Assembly: GCF_033304595.1 (NCBI RefSeq)
Contig: NZ_CP116341.1
Coordinates: forward strand, 849,001-913,000
DNA length: 64,000 nucleotides
Direction: 5' to 3'
DNA from: Sporosarcina jeotgali
GTDB lineage: Bacteria > Bacillota > Bacilli > Bacillales_A > Planococcaceae
The position numbers and the translations under genes were made by a program. The notes under the pieces are model-generated. The model saw only the letters and a list, made by a program, of their open reading frames with translations, made no database searches and was not told the DNA's origin. This document shows positions 1-8,215 of the stretch, piece after piece (positions within the stretch are counted from its first letter, which is position 1; each line of letters starts with the position of its first letter).

Positions 1-204
1 TGCTTTATAATTCATTTTAGGCAGAGATGTGAGCAGACCGATGCGCAAAGTGAAATACCGTTCGTATTCAACTTGCAATCTTCTTAGGATTGGTTGCAGC
101 GCCCAGCAATCCTGACATAAAGGGTCAAGGAAAACGTATAATTCGATTGGCCGAGGATGTGCAATCGGCTGCTGTTCAACTTCTGCGAAAGTTCTTCGAT
201 TCAC
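1..204 (-). CDS. spxH: SpxH/YjbH ClpXP adaptor, 5' part only
   Basis: The reverse strand encodes the first 68 residues of a protein that runs off the window start. After a short basic N-terminus comes a thioredoxin/DsbA-like beta strand and the motif DPLCQDCWAL, then a segment ending in LRIGLLTS. This matches the N-terminus of B. subtilis YjbH (SpxH), a cytosolic adaptor that presents the regulator Spx to ClpXP and is tied to disulfide stress. The start is GTG at 204. Its first bases overlap the TGA of the upstream truncated hemoglobin gene, and a GAGGAGGG ribosome site lies a few bases upstream, so the two genes are translationally coupled. The two cysteines (CxxC) are present. The remainder of the gene is outside the window. 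Confidence 0.85.
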   Translation of the reverse strand, partial: MNRRTFAEVEQQPIAHPRPIELYVFLDPLCQDCWALQPILRRLQVEYERYFTLRIGLLTSLPKMNYKA

Positions 205-593
205 TGATCTCCCTCCTCGTTCCGATTCACCATGTGATTGGCAGTTAAGACGAGGCGCTGATAATAGATTTCACGAAGCGGTCCATCGAGACCGACCTCG
301 TCCATTGCTTCAGCCATGCAGGCAAGCCAAGCTTCTGCACGCTTTGGTGTGATGGCAAATGGCATATGTCTAGCTTTCATCATCGGATGTCCGTGTTCTT
401 CTGTATATAAATTAGGTCCGCCCAAATATTGCGTCTGGAATTGCTTTTGTTTGCGAGCGGTCTCTGTCAGGTCAGGCGGGAAAATGGGAATTAAGTCCGG
501 GTGAACCGCCACTTTGGCGTAAAACCGGTCGATGAGTTCCGACAAACGTGCTTCACCGATCTCCTCATAGGGTATCAAAGGCTTTCGTGTCAT
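201..593 (-). CDS. yjbI: Group II truncated hemoglobin (YjbI-like)
   Basis: A 130-residue heme protein of the trHbO family. Visible features are the B-helix Tyr in RFYAKV, the KQFQTQYLGGP segment, the proximal His in the ARHMPFAI motif (about residue 76) and the G8 Trp in EAWLACM, all typical of group II truncated hemoglobins. These bind O2, NO or peroxide; the Bacillus protein is linked genetically to SpxH. I chose the second in-frame ATG (593): AAGGAG lies ten bases before it but almost touches the first ATG (602), which is therefore unlikely to be used. The gene overlaps spxH by 4 bp downstream. Physiological substrate is not shown by the sequence. Confidence 0.88.
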   Translation of the reverse strand: MTRKPLIPYEEIGEARLSELIDRFYAKVAVHPDLIPIFPPDLTETARKQKQFQTQYLGGPNLYTEEHGHPMMKARHMPFAITPKRAEAWLACMAEAMDEVGLDGPLREIYYQRLVLTANHMVNRNEEGDQ

Positions 594-688
594 GAATGTC
601 ATTCTCCTTTGTTGTTACTCTGTACTTCTATTTTATCAACCACATAAAACATTCACAAATAAATAGCTTTCGTTCGGCCGATTCATTC

Positions 689-1396
689 TTACACCGTATA
701 CGTATTATAGTTGTTCATGACCTTCGTGACGTAGTTTTGTGTCTCACGGAAAGGCGGAATTCCACCGTATTTACGAACATTTCCGGGACCGGCGTTATAT
801 GCGGCAAGCGATAGTTTTAAGTCGCCTCCAAATTGATCGAGCATTTGTCTTAAGTATTTCGCGCCGCCCATAATATTTTGTTCGGGATCAGATGCATTCG
901 AAACACCCAGGAATTTTGCGGTGCCAGGCATGAGCTGCATGAGTCCAGTTGCTCCGGCATGGCTGACCACATCTTTATTGAAATTCGATTCTTGTTTAAT
1001 GACCGCGGCAATCAAAGCAGGCGGGACATCGTATTTTTTTGCAGCTTTACTAATCAAAGGTGCATATGCCGTGTTCACATTGCCTCCGTTATAGGCGAGC
1101 GGCGGGCGGCTGGCTGAAACTTGGTCAATGTACTGGGTCGCATCAGTAAGCGAATTGACAGATGGAGTTGTAAAGAACGCAAACGGATTACTTCCTTGCG
1201 GCGATTGAATACTGCCCAGTGTTGTCGCTGAGAAGCTAGAAAGTGAATCAGAAATTGAGCTTTCATTCGTCATTTCATTTAACAACGATTGAAAGAAATC
1301 TGTCCCTTCTGTGTTCGTTTCAGTTGCAGAGTGAACAGCTCCAAGTGACTGCAGAGTATTCAATTCGAACAGCGTACGAATCATTTTCGTGTCCAT
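689..1396 (-). CDS. cwlQ: Soluble lytic transglycosylase CwlQ/YjbJ family
   Basis: A 235-residue protein with a Ser/Thr-rich N-terminal half and a C-terminal SLT domain (about residues 110-235). The catalytic Glu sits in KQESNFN, followed by the family motifs [13 protein letters not shown] and [16 protein letters not shown]. Enzymes of this family cut the glycan strand of peptidoglycan and leave 1,6-anhydro ends; B. subtilis CwlQ also has muramidase activity. No clear signal peptide is visible, as is also true of the B. subtilis protein, so export route is unknown. An AAAGGAT ribosome site precedes the ATG. It lies in the same orientation as yjbI with an 86-bp gap. The CYTH-domain gene yjbK, which follows in B. 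subtilis, is absent here. Confidence 0.85.
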   Translation of the reverse strand: MDTKMIRTLFELNTLQSLGAVHSATETNTEGTDFFQSLLNEMTNESSISDSLSSFSATTLGSIQSPQGSNPFAFFTTPSVNSLTDATQYIDQVSASRPPLAYNGGNVNTAYAPLISKAAKKYDVPPALIAAVIKQESNFNKDVVSHAGATGLMQLMPGTAKFLGVSNASDPEQNIMGGAKYLRQMLDQFGGDLKLSLAAYNAGPGNVRKYGGIPPFRETQNYVTKVMNNYNTYTV

Positions 1397-1552
1397 GCTA
1401 ATCGATCCTTTCTGATACTTACTATCCGTGGCAATTCTAGTTCTTCTTTCAGTATATCAATTTCATGGCTGAAAGCACAATCCTGACTGCATCAGAGACG
1501 ACTCTATGGTAAACTATTCATACTGACTGATAGGGGAAGGGAAGAGGGAAAA
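1397..1552. other. Divergent intergenic region, no gene seen
   Basis: About 156 bp between the divergently transcribed cwlQ and yjbL. It must carry promoters in both directions, but I could not pick a confident pair. No yjbK-like reading frame is present here. Confidence 0.5.
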
Positions 1553-1945
1553 GTGCGTATTGAACATCGAATAACTGAAGGGCAATTAAAAAAAGAAACC
1601 GTTTGTTTTACTTATGACGGAACGGCAGAACAGCTTGGAGACTCTCCTTCTGGGAAAATGATTACAGATTCAGATGCACTCAGTTTCGTGTATCTATTCG
1701 AAGATGGAGAAGAATATCGTTACCTCCATTTTACGCAGCAAGTATGGCCGCTCATGCAGCAGCTCATTGAGATGGATAATGGGGATCCCTTAATAGTGTG
1801 TGAAAACGGGACTGTACAATTAAAAGGATTTACTGAAGAACTGACGATGCTGGTTTTCAATATAGAAGGCAACGGAAATTACGGAGAAGAATTCATGCTT
1901 GCTGTGGAGCAGGCGTTCAAAGAAACCCTGCACCAGCATAGCTGA
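1553..1945 (+). CDS. yjbL: UPF0738 family protein (YjbL-like)
   Basis: A 130-residue acidic soluble protein with no signal peptide or membrane segment. Length, composition and position between cwlQ and the alarmone synthetase gene match B. subtilis YjbL (UPF0738), whose function is unknown. The start is GTG at 1553 after a GGGAAGAGGG ribosome site. It is followed 27 bp later by relQ, so it is probably the first gene of the yjbL-relQ-nadK-pseudouridine synthase operon. The assignment rests mostly on gene order and on similarity recalled from memory, not on a motif. Confidence 0.65.
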   Translation: MRIEHRITEGQLKKETVCFTYDGTAEQLGDSPSGKMITDSDALSFVYLFEDGEEYRYLHFTQQVWPLMQQLIEMDNGDPLIVCENGTVQLKGFTEELTMLVFNIEGNGNYGEEFMLAVEQAFKETLHQHS

Positions 1946-1972
1946 CAAGAACGGAACGGAGGAGGCATTTGT

Positions 1973-2647
1973 ATGAGAATGTGGAATGACTTTCTTGCTC
2001 CCTATAAGCAAGCAGTTGTGGAGCTTAAGGTGAAGTTGAAAGGCTTGCGGCACCAATACAAATTGGAAGATTTGCATGCGCCAGTCGAGTTTGTGACAGG
2101 CCGCGTTAAACCGCTTGCCAGCATTTATGACAAAACTCTTGAAAAAAACATTCCATTCGAGCCATCTCCAGAACTTGCTGCTGAAGTCCCTGACATTGCA
2201 GGACTTCGGATTATGTGTCAGTTTGTCGATGATATCGGCAGTGTAGTTGGCATGCTTAGACAGCGGAATGACTTAAAGATAGTCGAAGAGAGAGATTACA
2301 TATCGAACAAAAAACAGAGCGGTTACCGTTCGTATCATATTATTATTGAATATCCTGTCGAGACGATTCATGGGGAAAAGACAATCCTTGCTGAAATTCA
2401 AATAAGGACTCTGGCGATGAATTTTTGGGCTTCAATTGAGCACTCTTTAAATTATAAGTACCAAGGGGAACTGCCGGATGTGATTCGACAAAGACTTGAA
2501 GGAGCTGCCGAAGCCGCTTTTCGATTAGATGAAGAAATGTCATTAATCCGAGATGAAATTCATGAAGCACAGTCGTACTTCAGTTCGTTTAAAGAAACGG
2601 AAAAAAGAGATATTCAAGATACCTCATGGAAGGGGGAACCAGAATGA
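1973..2647 (+). CDS. relQ: Small alarmone synthetase RelQ/SasB (GTP pyrophosphokinase)
   Basis: A 224-residue RelA/SpoT-type synthetase domain without the hydrolase or C-terminal regulatory domains. Signature segments are [44 protein letters not shown] (substrate-binding G-loop region) and [19 protein letters not shown]. The family transfers pyrophosphate from ATP to GDP/GTP/GMP to make (p)ppGpp/pGpp, acts as a tetramer and is allosterically controlled. In B. subtilis the gene (yjbM, sasB) also lies just before the NAD kinase gene. A GGAGGAGG ribosome site lies 7 bp before the ATG. The stop overlaps the next ATG (ATGA), so nadK translation is coupled to it. Confidence 0.93.
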   Translation: MRMWNDFLAPYKQAVVELKVKLKGLRHQYKLEDLHAPVEFVTGRVKPLASIYDKTLEKNIPFEPSPELAAEVPDIAGLRIMCQFVDDIGSVVGMLRQRNDLKIVEERDYISNKKQSGYRSYHIIIEYPVETIHGEKTILAEIQIRTLAMNFWASIEHSLNYKYQGELPDVIRQRLEGAAEAAFRLDEEMSLIRDEIHEAQSYFSSFKETEKRDIQDTSWKGEPE

Positions 2648-3453
2648 TGAAGTTTGTGATCCAATCACGCGGCGATGAGTTATCCAACCGTTTGATGGCG
2701 GAAGCAAAAGAATATTTAGTGGAGTTTGGTCTGGAATATGACGAGGTTGAACCGGATATCGTACTTTCAATCGGCGGAGATGGAACGTTATTGCATGGTT
2801 TTCATAAATACGTCCACCGGCTGCACGAAACTGCGTTTGTCGGAATTCATACAGGACACCTTGGATTTTATGCGGATTGGAAGCCGGAAGAAATCGAGAA
2901 ATTGGTCATTATGATTGCACGGAAAGACTACCATGTCGTACAATATCCTCTTTTGGAAGTGGAAATTTCCTATACTCATTCTGAGGAAAAGTCTACCTAT
3001 CTGGCATTGAACGAATCCACTATCAAGTCACCGGAAGTCACACTTGTAATGGACGTTGAGTTAAATGGAGAACATTTTGAGCGATTCCGCGGAGACGGGT
3101 TATGTATGTCTACACCATCAGGTTCCACTGCTTATAGCAAGTCCCTGAATGGTGCGATTTTGCATCCTTCATTGTCATGCATGCAACTGACTGAGATGGC
3201 GTCCATAAACAATCGTGTCTTCCGTACTGTTGGCTCACCTTTAGTTTTGCCATCGCATCATTCATGTTTACTAAAACCGGTAAAAGGACCGGATTTCATG
3301 GTAACCGTGGATCACTTGCAATTGCTTCAAAAAGATGTGAAATCCATCGAATATAAAGTGTCAAAGGAACGCATTTCGTTCGCTCGTTTTAGACCATTTC
3401 CGTTCTGGAAGCGTGTGTCCGAATCGTTTGTCGCAAGTGATGAGGAAAAATAA
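2644..3453 (+). CDS. nadK: NAD kinase
   Basis: A 269-residue ATP/polyphosphate-dependent NAD kinase that makes NADP. The GGDGT motif appears in [13 protein letters not shown] near the N-terminus. The central NEST motif (ALNESTIKS) and the Gly-rich [18 protein letters not shown] segment are intact. I place the start at ATG 2644, where ATGA overlaps the relQ stop and the GAAGGGGG ribosome site has normal spacing; an in-frame ATG 18 bp upstream would sit on top of that site. Corresponds to B. subtilis ppnKA (yjbN). The 3' end overlaps the most upstream possible start of the following gene. Confidence 0.93.
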   Translation: MMKFVIQSRGDELSNRLMAEAKEYLVEFGLEYDEVEPDIVLSIGGDGTLLHGFHKYVHRLHETAFVGIHTGHLGFYADWKPEEIEKLVIMIARKDYHVVQYPLLEVEISYTHSEEKSTYLALNESTIKSPEVTLVMDVELNGEHFERFRGDGLCMSTPSGSTAYSKSLNGAILHPSLSCMQLTEMASINNRVFRTVGSPLVLPSHHSCLLKPVKGPDFMVTVDHLQLLQKDVKSIEYKVSKERISFARFRPFPFWKRVSESFVASDEEK

Positions 3454-4390
3454 TCCGTCGCCGCTGTTATTGAAGTTCGTTTCAGAAGAACAAATCCTTT
3501 TAAGAGACTTTCTAAAGCTGAAAGGCATTTCCAAAAGAGCGCTGACGGCTGTTAAATTTGAAGGCGGGCGGATTTTAGTAAATGGAGCGGAGCGAACAGT
3601 GCGCTGGATGCTTGAGCGGCATGACCAAGTGACTATTGAATTTCCGCCTGAAGAGATAGGGGATGGCTTGACGCCTGAACAAGGAGTGCTTTCAATCCTA
3701 ACCGAAGATGATTCGATTCTAGTCGTGGAGAAACCAGCAGGACAGGGAACGATTCCTTCCAGAAACCAGCCCCATGGAACATTGGCGAATACAGTTTTTG
3801 GAAAATACCTGTTGGACCAGCATCCGGCGACAGTCCACGTCGTAACACGGCTGGACACAGACACGTCAGGTGTTGTCTGTATCGCGAAAAATCGTCATAT
3901 CCATCATCTTATGAGCACGCAAATGCAACAAACAGGTTTCGACCGACGTTATATAGCTTTCGTGCGGGACTGGATACTCGAAGATGCGTTTACGATTGAA
4001 ATGCCGATTGGTCGAAAAGACGGCAGTATTATTGAGCGGATGGTTCGTGATGACGGCCAATATGCACGTACAGATGTCCGGGTTACAGATCGTTTTGAGT
4101 TGAATAGCAGGCGATATACAGCAGTTGAGCTCCAGCTGCACACGGGGAGGACCCATCAAATCCGCGTGCATATGGCGCACGTCGGACATCCGCTGCTTGG
4201 GGATGACTTGTATGGCGGTCCGTGTGACTTAATCCAGCGGCAGGCTCTTCATTGTGCATCCATTTCGTTTAAACATCCTTCTACAAACGAGAATGTCACG
4301 TATGCGAGTGAACTTCCGAAGGATTTGTTAAGCCTGATTCCAACACAAACGAGATTTCAAGAGGAGTATTCGGTAAACTTTTCTGGTTGA
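3413..4390 (+). CDS. yjbO: RluA/RluD-family RNA pseudouridine synthase (YjbO-like)
   Basis: Up to 325 residues. An S4-like N-terminal segment ([20 protein letters not shown], then ILVNG and DQVTIEFP) precedes a RluA-type catalytic domain with [10 protein letters not shown] (catalytic Asp in RLD) and [20 protein letters not shown]. It isomerises uridine to pseudouridine in rRNA or tRNA; the target site cannot be told from the sequence. The start is uncertain: GTG 3413 gives the longest form, while ATG 3440 gives a protein beginning [10 protein letters not shown] and still overlaps nadK by 14 bp. Neither has a strong ribosome site. The 3' end overlaps convergent prpE by 34 bp. Confidence 0.87.
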   Translation: MCPNRLSQVMRKNNPSPLLLKFVSEEQILLRDFLKLKGISKRALTAVKFEGGRILVNGAERTVRWMLERHDQVTIEFPPEEIGDGLTPEQGVLSILTEDDSILVVEKPAGQGTIPSRNQPHGTLANTVFGKYLLDQHPATVHVVTRLDTDTSGVVCIAKNRHIHHLMSTQMQQTGFDRRYIAFVRDWILEDAFTIEMPIGRKDGSIIERMVRDDGQYARTDVRVTDRFELNSRRYTAVELQLHTGRTHQIRVHMAHVGHPLLGDDLYGGPCDLIQRQALHCASISFKHPSTNENVTYASELPKDLLSLIPTQTRFQEEYSVNFSG

Positions 4391-5097
4391 AACGGCTGCT
4401 TGGACGCAACCGATACAATTTCAAGTTCTGGCCATCGGAGTGCTGTCAGTTTACCCCCAAATACACATCCTGTATCAATATTAATCGTATGATGTTTAAA
4501 TCGGGGTTCTCTTACCGGTGTGTGTCCGTAAACAATCCATGGAGTTCCATGATAGGACTTCGCCCAATCACGTCGTTCAGGACGTCCGTCTGATAATGTT
4601 TTTCCAGAGATATCTCCATAAAGGACAAATGTGCGTACGGTACTGGACGGAGGAGCTCCTATCAATTGCGCAGAGAGCCCGGCATGTGCGATGATAAGTT
4701 TTCCGCTGTCCAGCTCGTGATAAAGAGGCAGCTCTTCGTAGAACTGACGATAACGCTTTAGCGTTTGGGACCGTTTCTCTTTGGATAAAGAGTCAAGTTC
4801 GGCAATAGTTGTTTCTAACCCGTGTGTTTGCTGCACATTATTCCCTTTTGCGTAGCGGTATAATTTATTGCAATGATTTCCCGGGGAATAAATGAGCTGG
4901 TTTTTATCCTGCATCGCAAACAAAAGCTGCATCACTTGCACAGAAGACGGTCCTCGATCCATGCCATCTCCGACGAAAGCCACTTGTCTGCCAGATGGGG
5001 GGATTGGAATTCCGGACTTCAGGGAATACCCAAGAGTGTTTAGTAACTCCAGCAGTTCATCGTAACAACCATGTATGTCACCGATTATATCGAACAT
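4357..5097 (-). CDS. prpE: Bis(5'-nucleosyl)-tetraphosphatase PrpE
   Basis: A 246-residue calcineurin-like metallophosphoesterase. The metal-binding blocks are in order: GDIHGCYDEL, GDGMDRGP, GNHCNK, AHAGL and VYGHTPV. PrpE hydrolyses Ap4A asymmetrically and, in B. subtilis, influences spore germination; the locus also corresponds to yjbP. The ATG has an AAGGAG site 8-9 bp upstream. Transcription runs toward yjbO and the two coding ends overlap by 34 bp, with no room for a conventional terminator between them. It is divergent from mgtE. Confidence 0.9.
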   Translation of the reverse strand: MFDIIGDIHGCYDELLELLNTLGYSLKSGIPIPPSGRQVAFVGDGMDRGPSSVQVMQLLFAMQDKNQLIYSPGNHCNKLYRYAKGNNVQQTHGLETTIAELDSLSKEKRSQTLKRYRQFYEELPLYHELDSGKLIIAHAGLSAQLIGAPPSSTVRTFVLYGDISGKTLSDGRPERRDWAKSYHGTPWIVYGHTPVREPRFKHHTINIDTGCVFGGKLTALRWPELEIVSVASKQPFQPEKFTEYSS

Positions 5098-5189
5098 ATG
5101 ATTTCACTCCTTTTTACGAAGTATTAGTAAAGTACACAAGTAGTATACAGGAGTAGTGCCTATTGGCGAAAAGAAAGGAAGGTGTAGCC

Positions 5190-6563
5190 ATGGAAACTAC
5201 AGAAGACCGCAAAGAAGAAGTGGATTTTGACGAGGAGAAACTAAAGGGAGATTTAGAACGGCAAGATATTAAAGCGTTCCGTGATGAGTACTTGCTGCTC
5301 CATCCTTATGATCGCGCAATCTTCTATGAAGAAGCCGGACCGGAACTTCGGAAAACGATGTACTACTTCCTGTCACCTAAAGAAATGGCAGAGATTTTTG
5401 AAACAAGTGAAATAGATGAAGACGAATACGAAGAGTTCCTTCAGGAGATGGAGGCGACGTATGCTGCAGAGATGATTTCCTACATGTTTGTGGATAACGC
5501 GGTCGATGTCCTGAAAGAACTCGATAAGTCTCAAAGTGTCAGTTATTTGACGTTAATGAACAAAGACGCTGCTGCTCAAATCAAAGAGCTATTGCATTAC
5601 GAAGAACATACAGCGGGTTCAATTATGACAACGGAGTACGTAACGGTACCCCAAAATTCCACAGTACGGTCGGCAATGAACATCTTGCGCATTCAAGCTC
5701 CAAGTGCTGAAACAATTTATTATGTGTTTGTGGTAGACGAGGATAACCGTTTAACGGGGGTTGTGTCGTTACGTGACCTGATTACCTCTGAGGAAGATGT
5801 CTTGATTAATACGATTATGAATGAACGTGTCGTCAGCGTTCTCGTTTCTGATGATCAAGAAGATGTTGCCCGCACAACACAGGACTATAACTTACTGGCA
5901 GTCCCTGTAGTGGATTTTCAGCAGCATATCCTCGGAATTGTTACAGTCGATGACGTGCTCGATGTCCTTGAAGAAGAAGCATCGGATGACTACTCTAAAT
6001 TAGCCGGTGTTTCGAATATGGATACATTTGACAAAAACTCACTGTCAGCAGCAAAAAAGCGGGTGCCTTGGCTCATTATTTTGCTGATACTTGGAATGAT
6101 CACAGCGAATTTAATCGATATGTTTACAGATACGATTTCTCAAGTTGCGCTGCTGGCCGCATTTATTCCATTAATCGCGGGTACTGCCGGTAACAGCGGG
6201 ACACAAGCGCTTGCTGTTGCCGTGCGGGGAATTGCAACTCGTGATATTGAGGAAGAAAGTAAGTTTAAATTGTTGATAAGAGAAGCGGGTACCGGGCTTA
6301 TCACTGGCTTCATCTGCGGGGTTTTCGTTATTGGATTAATCTTTTTCTGGAAACACGAATTGGTGATCGGTATGCTCGTTGGAGCGGCGATATTCGTTTC
6401 AATTTTTGCGGCAACGATATCAGGATCGTTCATCCCGTTATTTATGCACAAAATGAAAATCGATCCAGCGGTCGCGTCTGGCCCGTTCATTACCACATTG
6501 AATGACCTAATCAGTATTTTAATTTACTTAGGGTTGGCGACTACGTTCATCAACCTTTTATAA
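5190..6563 (+). CDS. mgtE: Magnesium transporter MgtE
   Basis: A 457-residue MgtE-family channel. It has an acidic N-terminal helical domain, then two CBS domains (around the segments HTAGSIMTTEYV and VVSLRDLITSEEDVL to VTVDDVLDVLEEE) that sense Mg2+. Five C-terminal membrane helices follow, containing the pore motif AGTAGNSGTQALAVAVRG. I prefer ATG 5190, six bases after AGGAAGGTG, over an in-frame TTG at 5163. Only about 90 bp separate it from divergent prpE, too little for an M-box Mg2+ riboswitch, so control is probably through the CBS domains. It may read through toward the coat gene because no terminator is visible. Confidence 0.92.
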   Translation: METTEDRKEEVDFDEEKLKGDLERQDIKAFRDEYLLLHPYDRAIFYEEAGPELRKTMYYFLSPKEMAEIFETSEIDEDEYEEFLQEMEATYAAEMISYMFVDNAVDVLKELDKSQSVSYLTLMNKDAAAQIKELLHYEEHTAGSIMTTEYVTVPQNSTVRSAMNILRIQAPSAETIYYVFVVDEDNRLTGVVSLRDLITSEEDVLINTIMNERVVSVLVSDDQEDVARTTQDYNLLAVPVVDFQQHILGIVTVDDVLDVLEEEASDDYSKLAGVSNMDTFDKNSLSAAKKRVPWLIILLILGMITANLIDMFTDTISQVALLAAFIPLIAGTAGNSGTQALAVAVRGIATRDIEEESKFKLLIREAGTGLITGFICGVFVIGLIFFWKHELVIGMLVGAAIFVSIFAATISGSFIPLFMHKMKIDPAVASGPFITTLNDLISILIYLGLATTFINLL

Positions 6564-6571
6564 CGTCAGTC

Positions 6572-6597
6572 ACGCATGGGCAAATGCTGCATATAAT
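6572..6597 (+). promoter_or_regulatory. Sigma-K-type promoter of the CotO-like gene
   Basis: AC at 6572-6573, exactly 16 bp, then CATATAAT at 6590-6597 fits the mother-cell sigma-K pattern AC-N16-CATANNNT. The predicted start of transcription would be around 6604, leaving a very short leader. The -10 lies inside the small inverted repeat CTGCAT-ATA-ATGCAG. Confidence 0.5.
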
Positions 6598-6611
6598 GCA
6601 GTAAAAAGGAT

Positions 6612-7031
6612 GTGGCGCATATTTCACTTCAAGTCCCTTTGCTTTTTATCGACGGGCCCCCGATGGTATCAGTTGTGGAGGTTGTAAAAGACGAGAGCAC
6701 TTCGATTTACTGGTCAGGCAATGATCCTGAATTAGCGGATAATAACGAGCAACTGCAGGAAGAAACGGTACCCCAGCAAGTGATTGAAGGAACGATGGAT
6801 TCCCCAGTCGTCAAAAGGCTGCGTTACTTAGCTGAACCGTTTCCGCGCAATGCCTATCGTCCGCTCCAATTTTTAGTGAACGGCCAGTTACTGACAGGCG
6901 GAATCTCTGCCATGACCGATTCTCAGATCGCGATAGAAGTGCAGCAAGAGAGCAAAGATATCGACGAAATCCGTACTTTGGATTTGCTAGAGGTAGAAGA
7001 GGTGTTCTGGAAAGGGGCCCCCTTCACTTGA
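6612..7031 (+). CDS. Probable spore coat protein, CotO-like
   Basis: A 139-residue soluble protein with an acidic middle and a C-terminal domain of alternating strands (RPLQFLVNGQLLTGG, then SQIAIEV and LDLLEVEEV). That C-terminal pattern, the position beside a cotZ-type gene as in the B. subtilis yjbX-cotVWXYZ region, and a sigma-K-like promoter upstream suggest CotO, a coat/crust morphogenesis protein. The match is by pattern and context only; CotO from B. subtilis is longer. The start is uncertain: GTG 6612 is just 1-2 bp after AAGGA, so a downstream non-ATG start is possible. A strong terminator follows directly. Confidence 0.5.
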   Translation: MAHISLQVPLLFIDGPPMVSVVEVVKDESTSIYWSGNDPELADNNEQLQEETVPQQVIEGTMDSPVVKRLRYLAEPFPRNAYRPLQFLVNGQLLTGGISAMTDSQIAIEVQQESKDIDEIRTLDLLEVEEVFWKGAPFT

Positions 7032-7040
7032 AAAATCGGT

Positions 7041-7075
7041 CTCAGACTAATTTAATTAGTCTGAGGCTTTTTTTA
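7041..7075 (+). terminator. Terminator of the CotO-like gene
   Basis: Perfect 10-bp stem CTCAGACTAA/TTAGTCTGAG with a 5-base loop, then GC and seven T. Confidence 0.9.
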
Positions 7076-7083
7076 TGCAAATT

Positions 7084-7117
7084 GAAAGGAGACTGCCTTT
7101 TCAGGCAGTCTCCTTTT
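7084..7117. terminator. Bidirectional hairpin between coat genes
   Basis: Perfect 10-bp stem GGAGACTGCC/GGCAGTCTCC with a 6-base loop. T-rich on both sides, it can end cotZ from the right and back up the preceding terminator from the left. Confidence 0.8.
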
Positions 7118-7137
7118 GCGCATCGCGGGGGTGATGC

Positions 7138-7689
7138 TTATGCTGGCGTGTTGCACTGTGTAACAAATGTGTCTGTAATACATTGGATTGCACAGAAACA
7201 GTTCAGGTCAACTGTGATACAAGATTTAGTAGCTCTAAATTTCTCCACTTTACAAAGCTTTTCTAAATCTACCTTACCGCAATTAATAATGTCTACTGGA
7301 CAGTTGTGCTTATCTAATGGTTCAAGGACCATTAGGGTTGCGCAGCAATTGTCAAAGATGTTTTGTACTCGGAAGAATACCGAGAAGCAATTAGTGACAT
7401 GATGCTTACACTCAGCTGGTGACTTACTCACAGGACGATACATCGATTTAAAGAAGTCGCCGTCTTCAGTCAAAAGCGAGAACACCCGTGTATTAAAGCG
7501 TTCGTTTGCAGGGTTCACCAAGCTGCCTAATGGGCGCATGAAACAATCAGTATCGCAGTCGAAGCAATCTTCATCCCGATGCGTATCCTGAAGGCGTTTA
7601 ATGAAGCGGACTGCCTCACAAACACAGTGTCCTTGAATCGGATTCACCTTATCCCCCGTATTTTCGTTCTTTCCACATCCACAACTCAT
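7138..7689 (-). CDS. cotZ: Spore coat/crust protein CotZ/CotY family
   Basis: A 183-residue cysteine-rich protein with about 17 cysteines, beginning MSCGCGKN. Later segments include CVCEAVRFIKRLQD, CFDCDTDCFMRPLG and a C-terminal region of repeated hydrophobic strands with Cys (VDLNCFCAIQCI). This is the CotY/CotZ family, which self-assembles into the disulfide-linked outermost spore layer (crust in B. subtilis). Only one paralogue is present, and its name cannot be fixed between cotY and cotZ. A GAGGAGG ribosome site precedes the ATG. A sigma-K-like -10 lies about 32 bp upstream of the start. It converges with the CotO-like gene. Confidence 0.88.
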   Translation of the reverse strand: MSCGCGKNENTGDKVNPIQGHCVCEAVRFIKRLQDTHRDEDCFDCDTDCFMRPLGSLVNPANERFNTRVFSLLTEDGDFFKSMYRPVSKSPAECKHHVTNCFSVFFRVQNIFDNCCATLMVLEPLDKHNCPVDIINCGKVDLEKLCKVEKFRATKSCITVDLNCFCAIQCITDTFVTQCNTPA

Positions 7690-7720
7690 TGATTATTTCC
7701 TCCTCTCGTTTGTTCTCTAT

Positions 7721-7728
7721 ACCTTATG
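7721..7728 (-). promoter_or_regulatory. Sigma-K-like -10 of cotZ
   Basis: On the reverse strand CATAAGGT fits CATANNNT about 32 bp before the cotZ ATG. The -35 AC at N16 is not clear, so this is weaker than the CotO-like promoter. Confidence 0.35.
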
Positions 7729-7766
7729 GCGCCGTACATCCTATTGACAGGGCGCTTGAACCGTTA

Positions 7767-7796
7767 TGAATAAAATGTAAGTCAATTAGACATACT
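7767..7796 (+). promoter_or_regulatory. Sigma-G-type promoter of the spoVA operon
   Basis: TGAATA at 7767-7772, 18 bp, then CATACT at 7791-7796 matches the forespore sigma-F/sigma-G pattern (TGAATA, CATACTA). It stands 18 bp before the ATG of the lipoprotein gene that leads spoVAC-AD-AE. SpoVA operons are forespore-expressed under sigma-G in B. subtilis, so signal and context agree. Confidence 0.7.
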
Positions 7797-7813
7797 GATG
7801 AGAAAAGGAGGGG

Positions 7814-8215
7814 ATGGCGATCAGAAAATTACTGCCCCTTGTATTCGTACTAGTGATGCTGGCTGGCTGCTCAACATCAATTGGTTTCAAAACCGTCAAT
7901 ACAACGGATGTAGATGGACAAAAAGCAGAAAAGTTATTGAAGGAAGATCAGCGTATTAAAAATGCGGTTGTTCTAATTCACGATGACCGGCTGATTGCAG
8001 GACTGCGGGTGAATACATTTGAAAGATTCAAGAAGCGTAAGATTGCCAAAGAACTTTCGAAAGAGCTGGAAAAGATGTATCCGGAAATGAAAGTCACAGT
8101 CTCTGCCGATAGTAAGATCCTGCTGGAAACAAATAAGTTGATCGAGAAAGAGGATGAACAGAACTATAGTAAGAAGATGAAAAAAATCAGTTCGTTAGTA
8201 AAGGAAGAGACGTAA
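7814..8215 (+). CDS. Sporulation lipoprotein, YhcN/YlaJ-like
   Basis: A 133-residue lipoprotein with a 20-residue signal peptide ending in the lipobox LAGC. The mature part has ILIHDD-like strands (NAVVLIHDDRLIAGLRV) and alternating charged helices (KRKIAKELSKELEKMYP) that resemble the YhcN/YlaJ spore lipoprotein family. It begins the operon and its stop overlaps the spoVAC ATG (TAATG). A lipoprotein of this family also accompanies the SpoVA2/SpoVA2mob type operons of other Bacillales. It is probably anchored on the forespore inner membrane. AGGAGGGG sits unusually close (2-3 bp) to the ATG. Confidence 0.7.
   Translation: MAIRKLLPLVFVLVMLAGCSTSIGFKTVNTTDVDGQKAEKLLKEDQRIKNAVVLIHDDRLIAGLRVNTFERFKKRKIAKELSKELEKMYPEMKVTVSADSKILLETNKLIEKEDEQNYSKKMKKISSLVKEET

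Noticed and set aside
1397..1552. Possible remnant of yjbK (CYTH domain)
   Set aside because: No residual similarity or frame is visible; the gene is simply absent at this place.
5098..5189. M-box Mg2+ riboswitch expected upstream of mgtE
   Set aside because: Only about 90 bp lie between the divergent genes and none of the M-box conserved blocks are seen.
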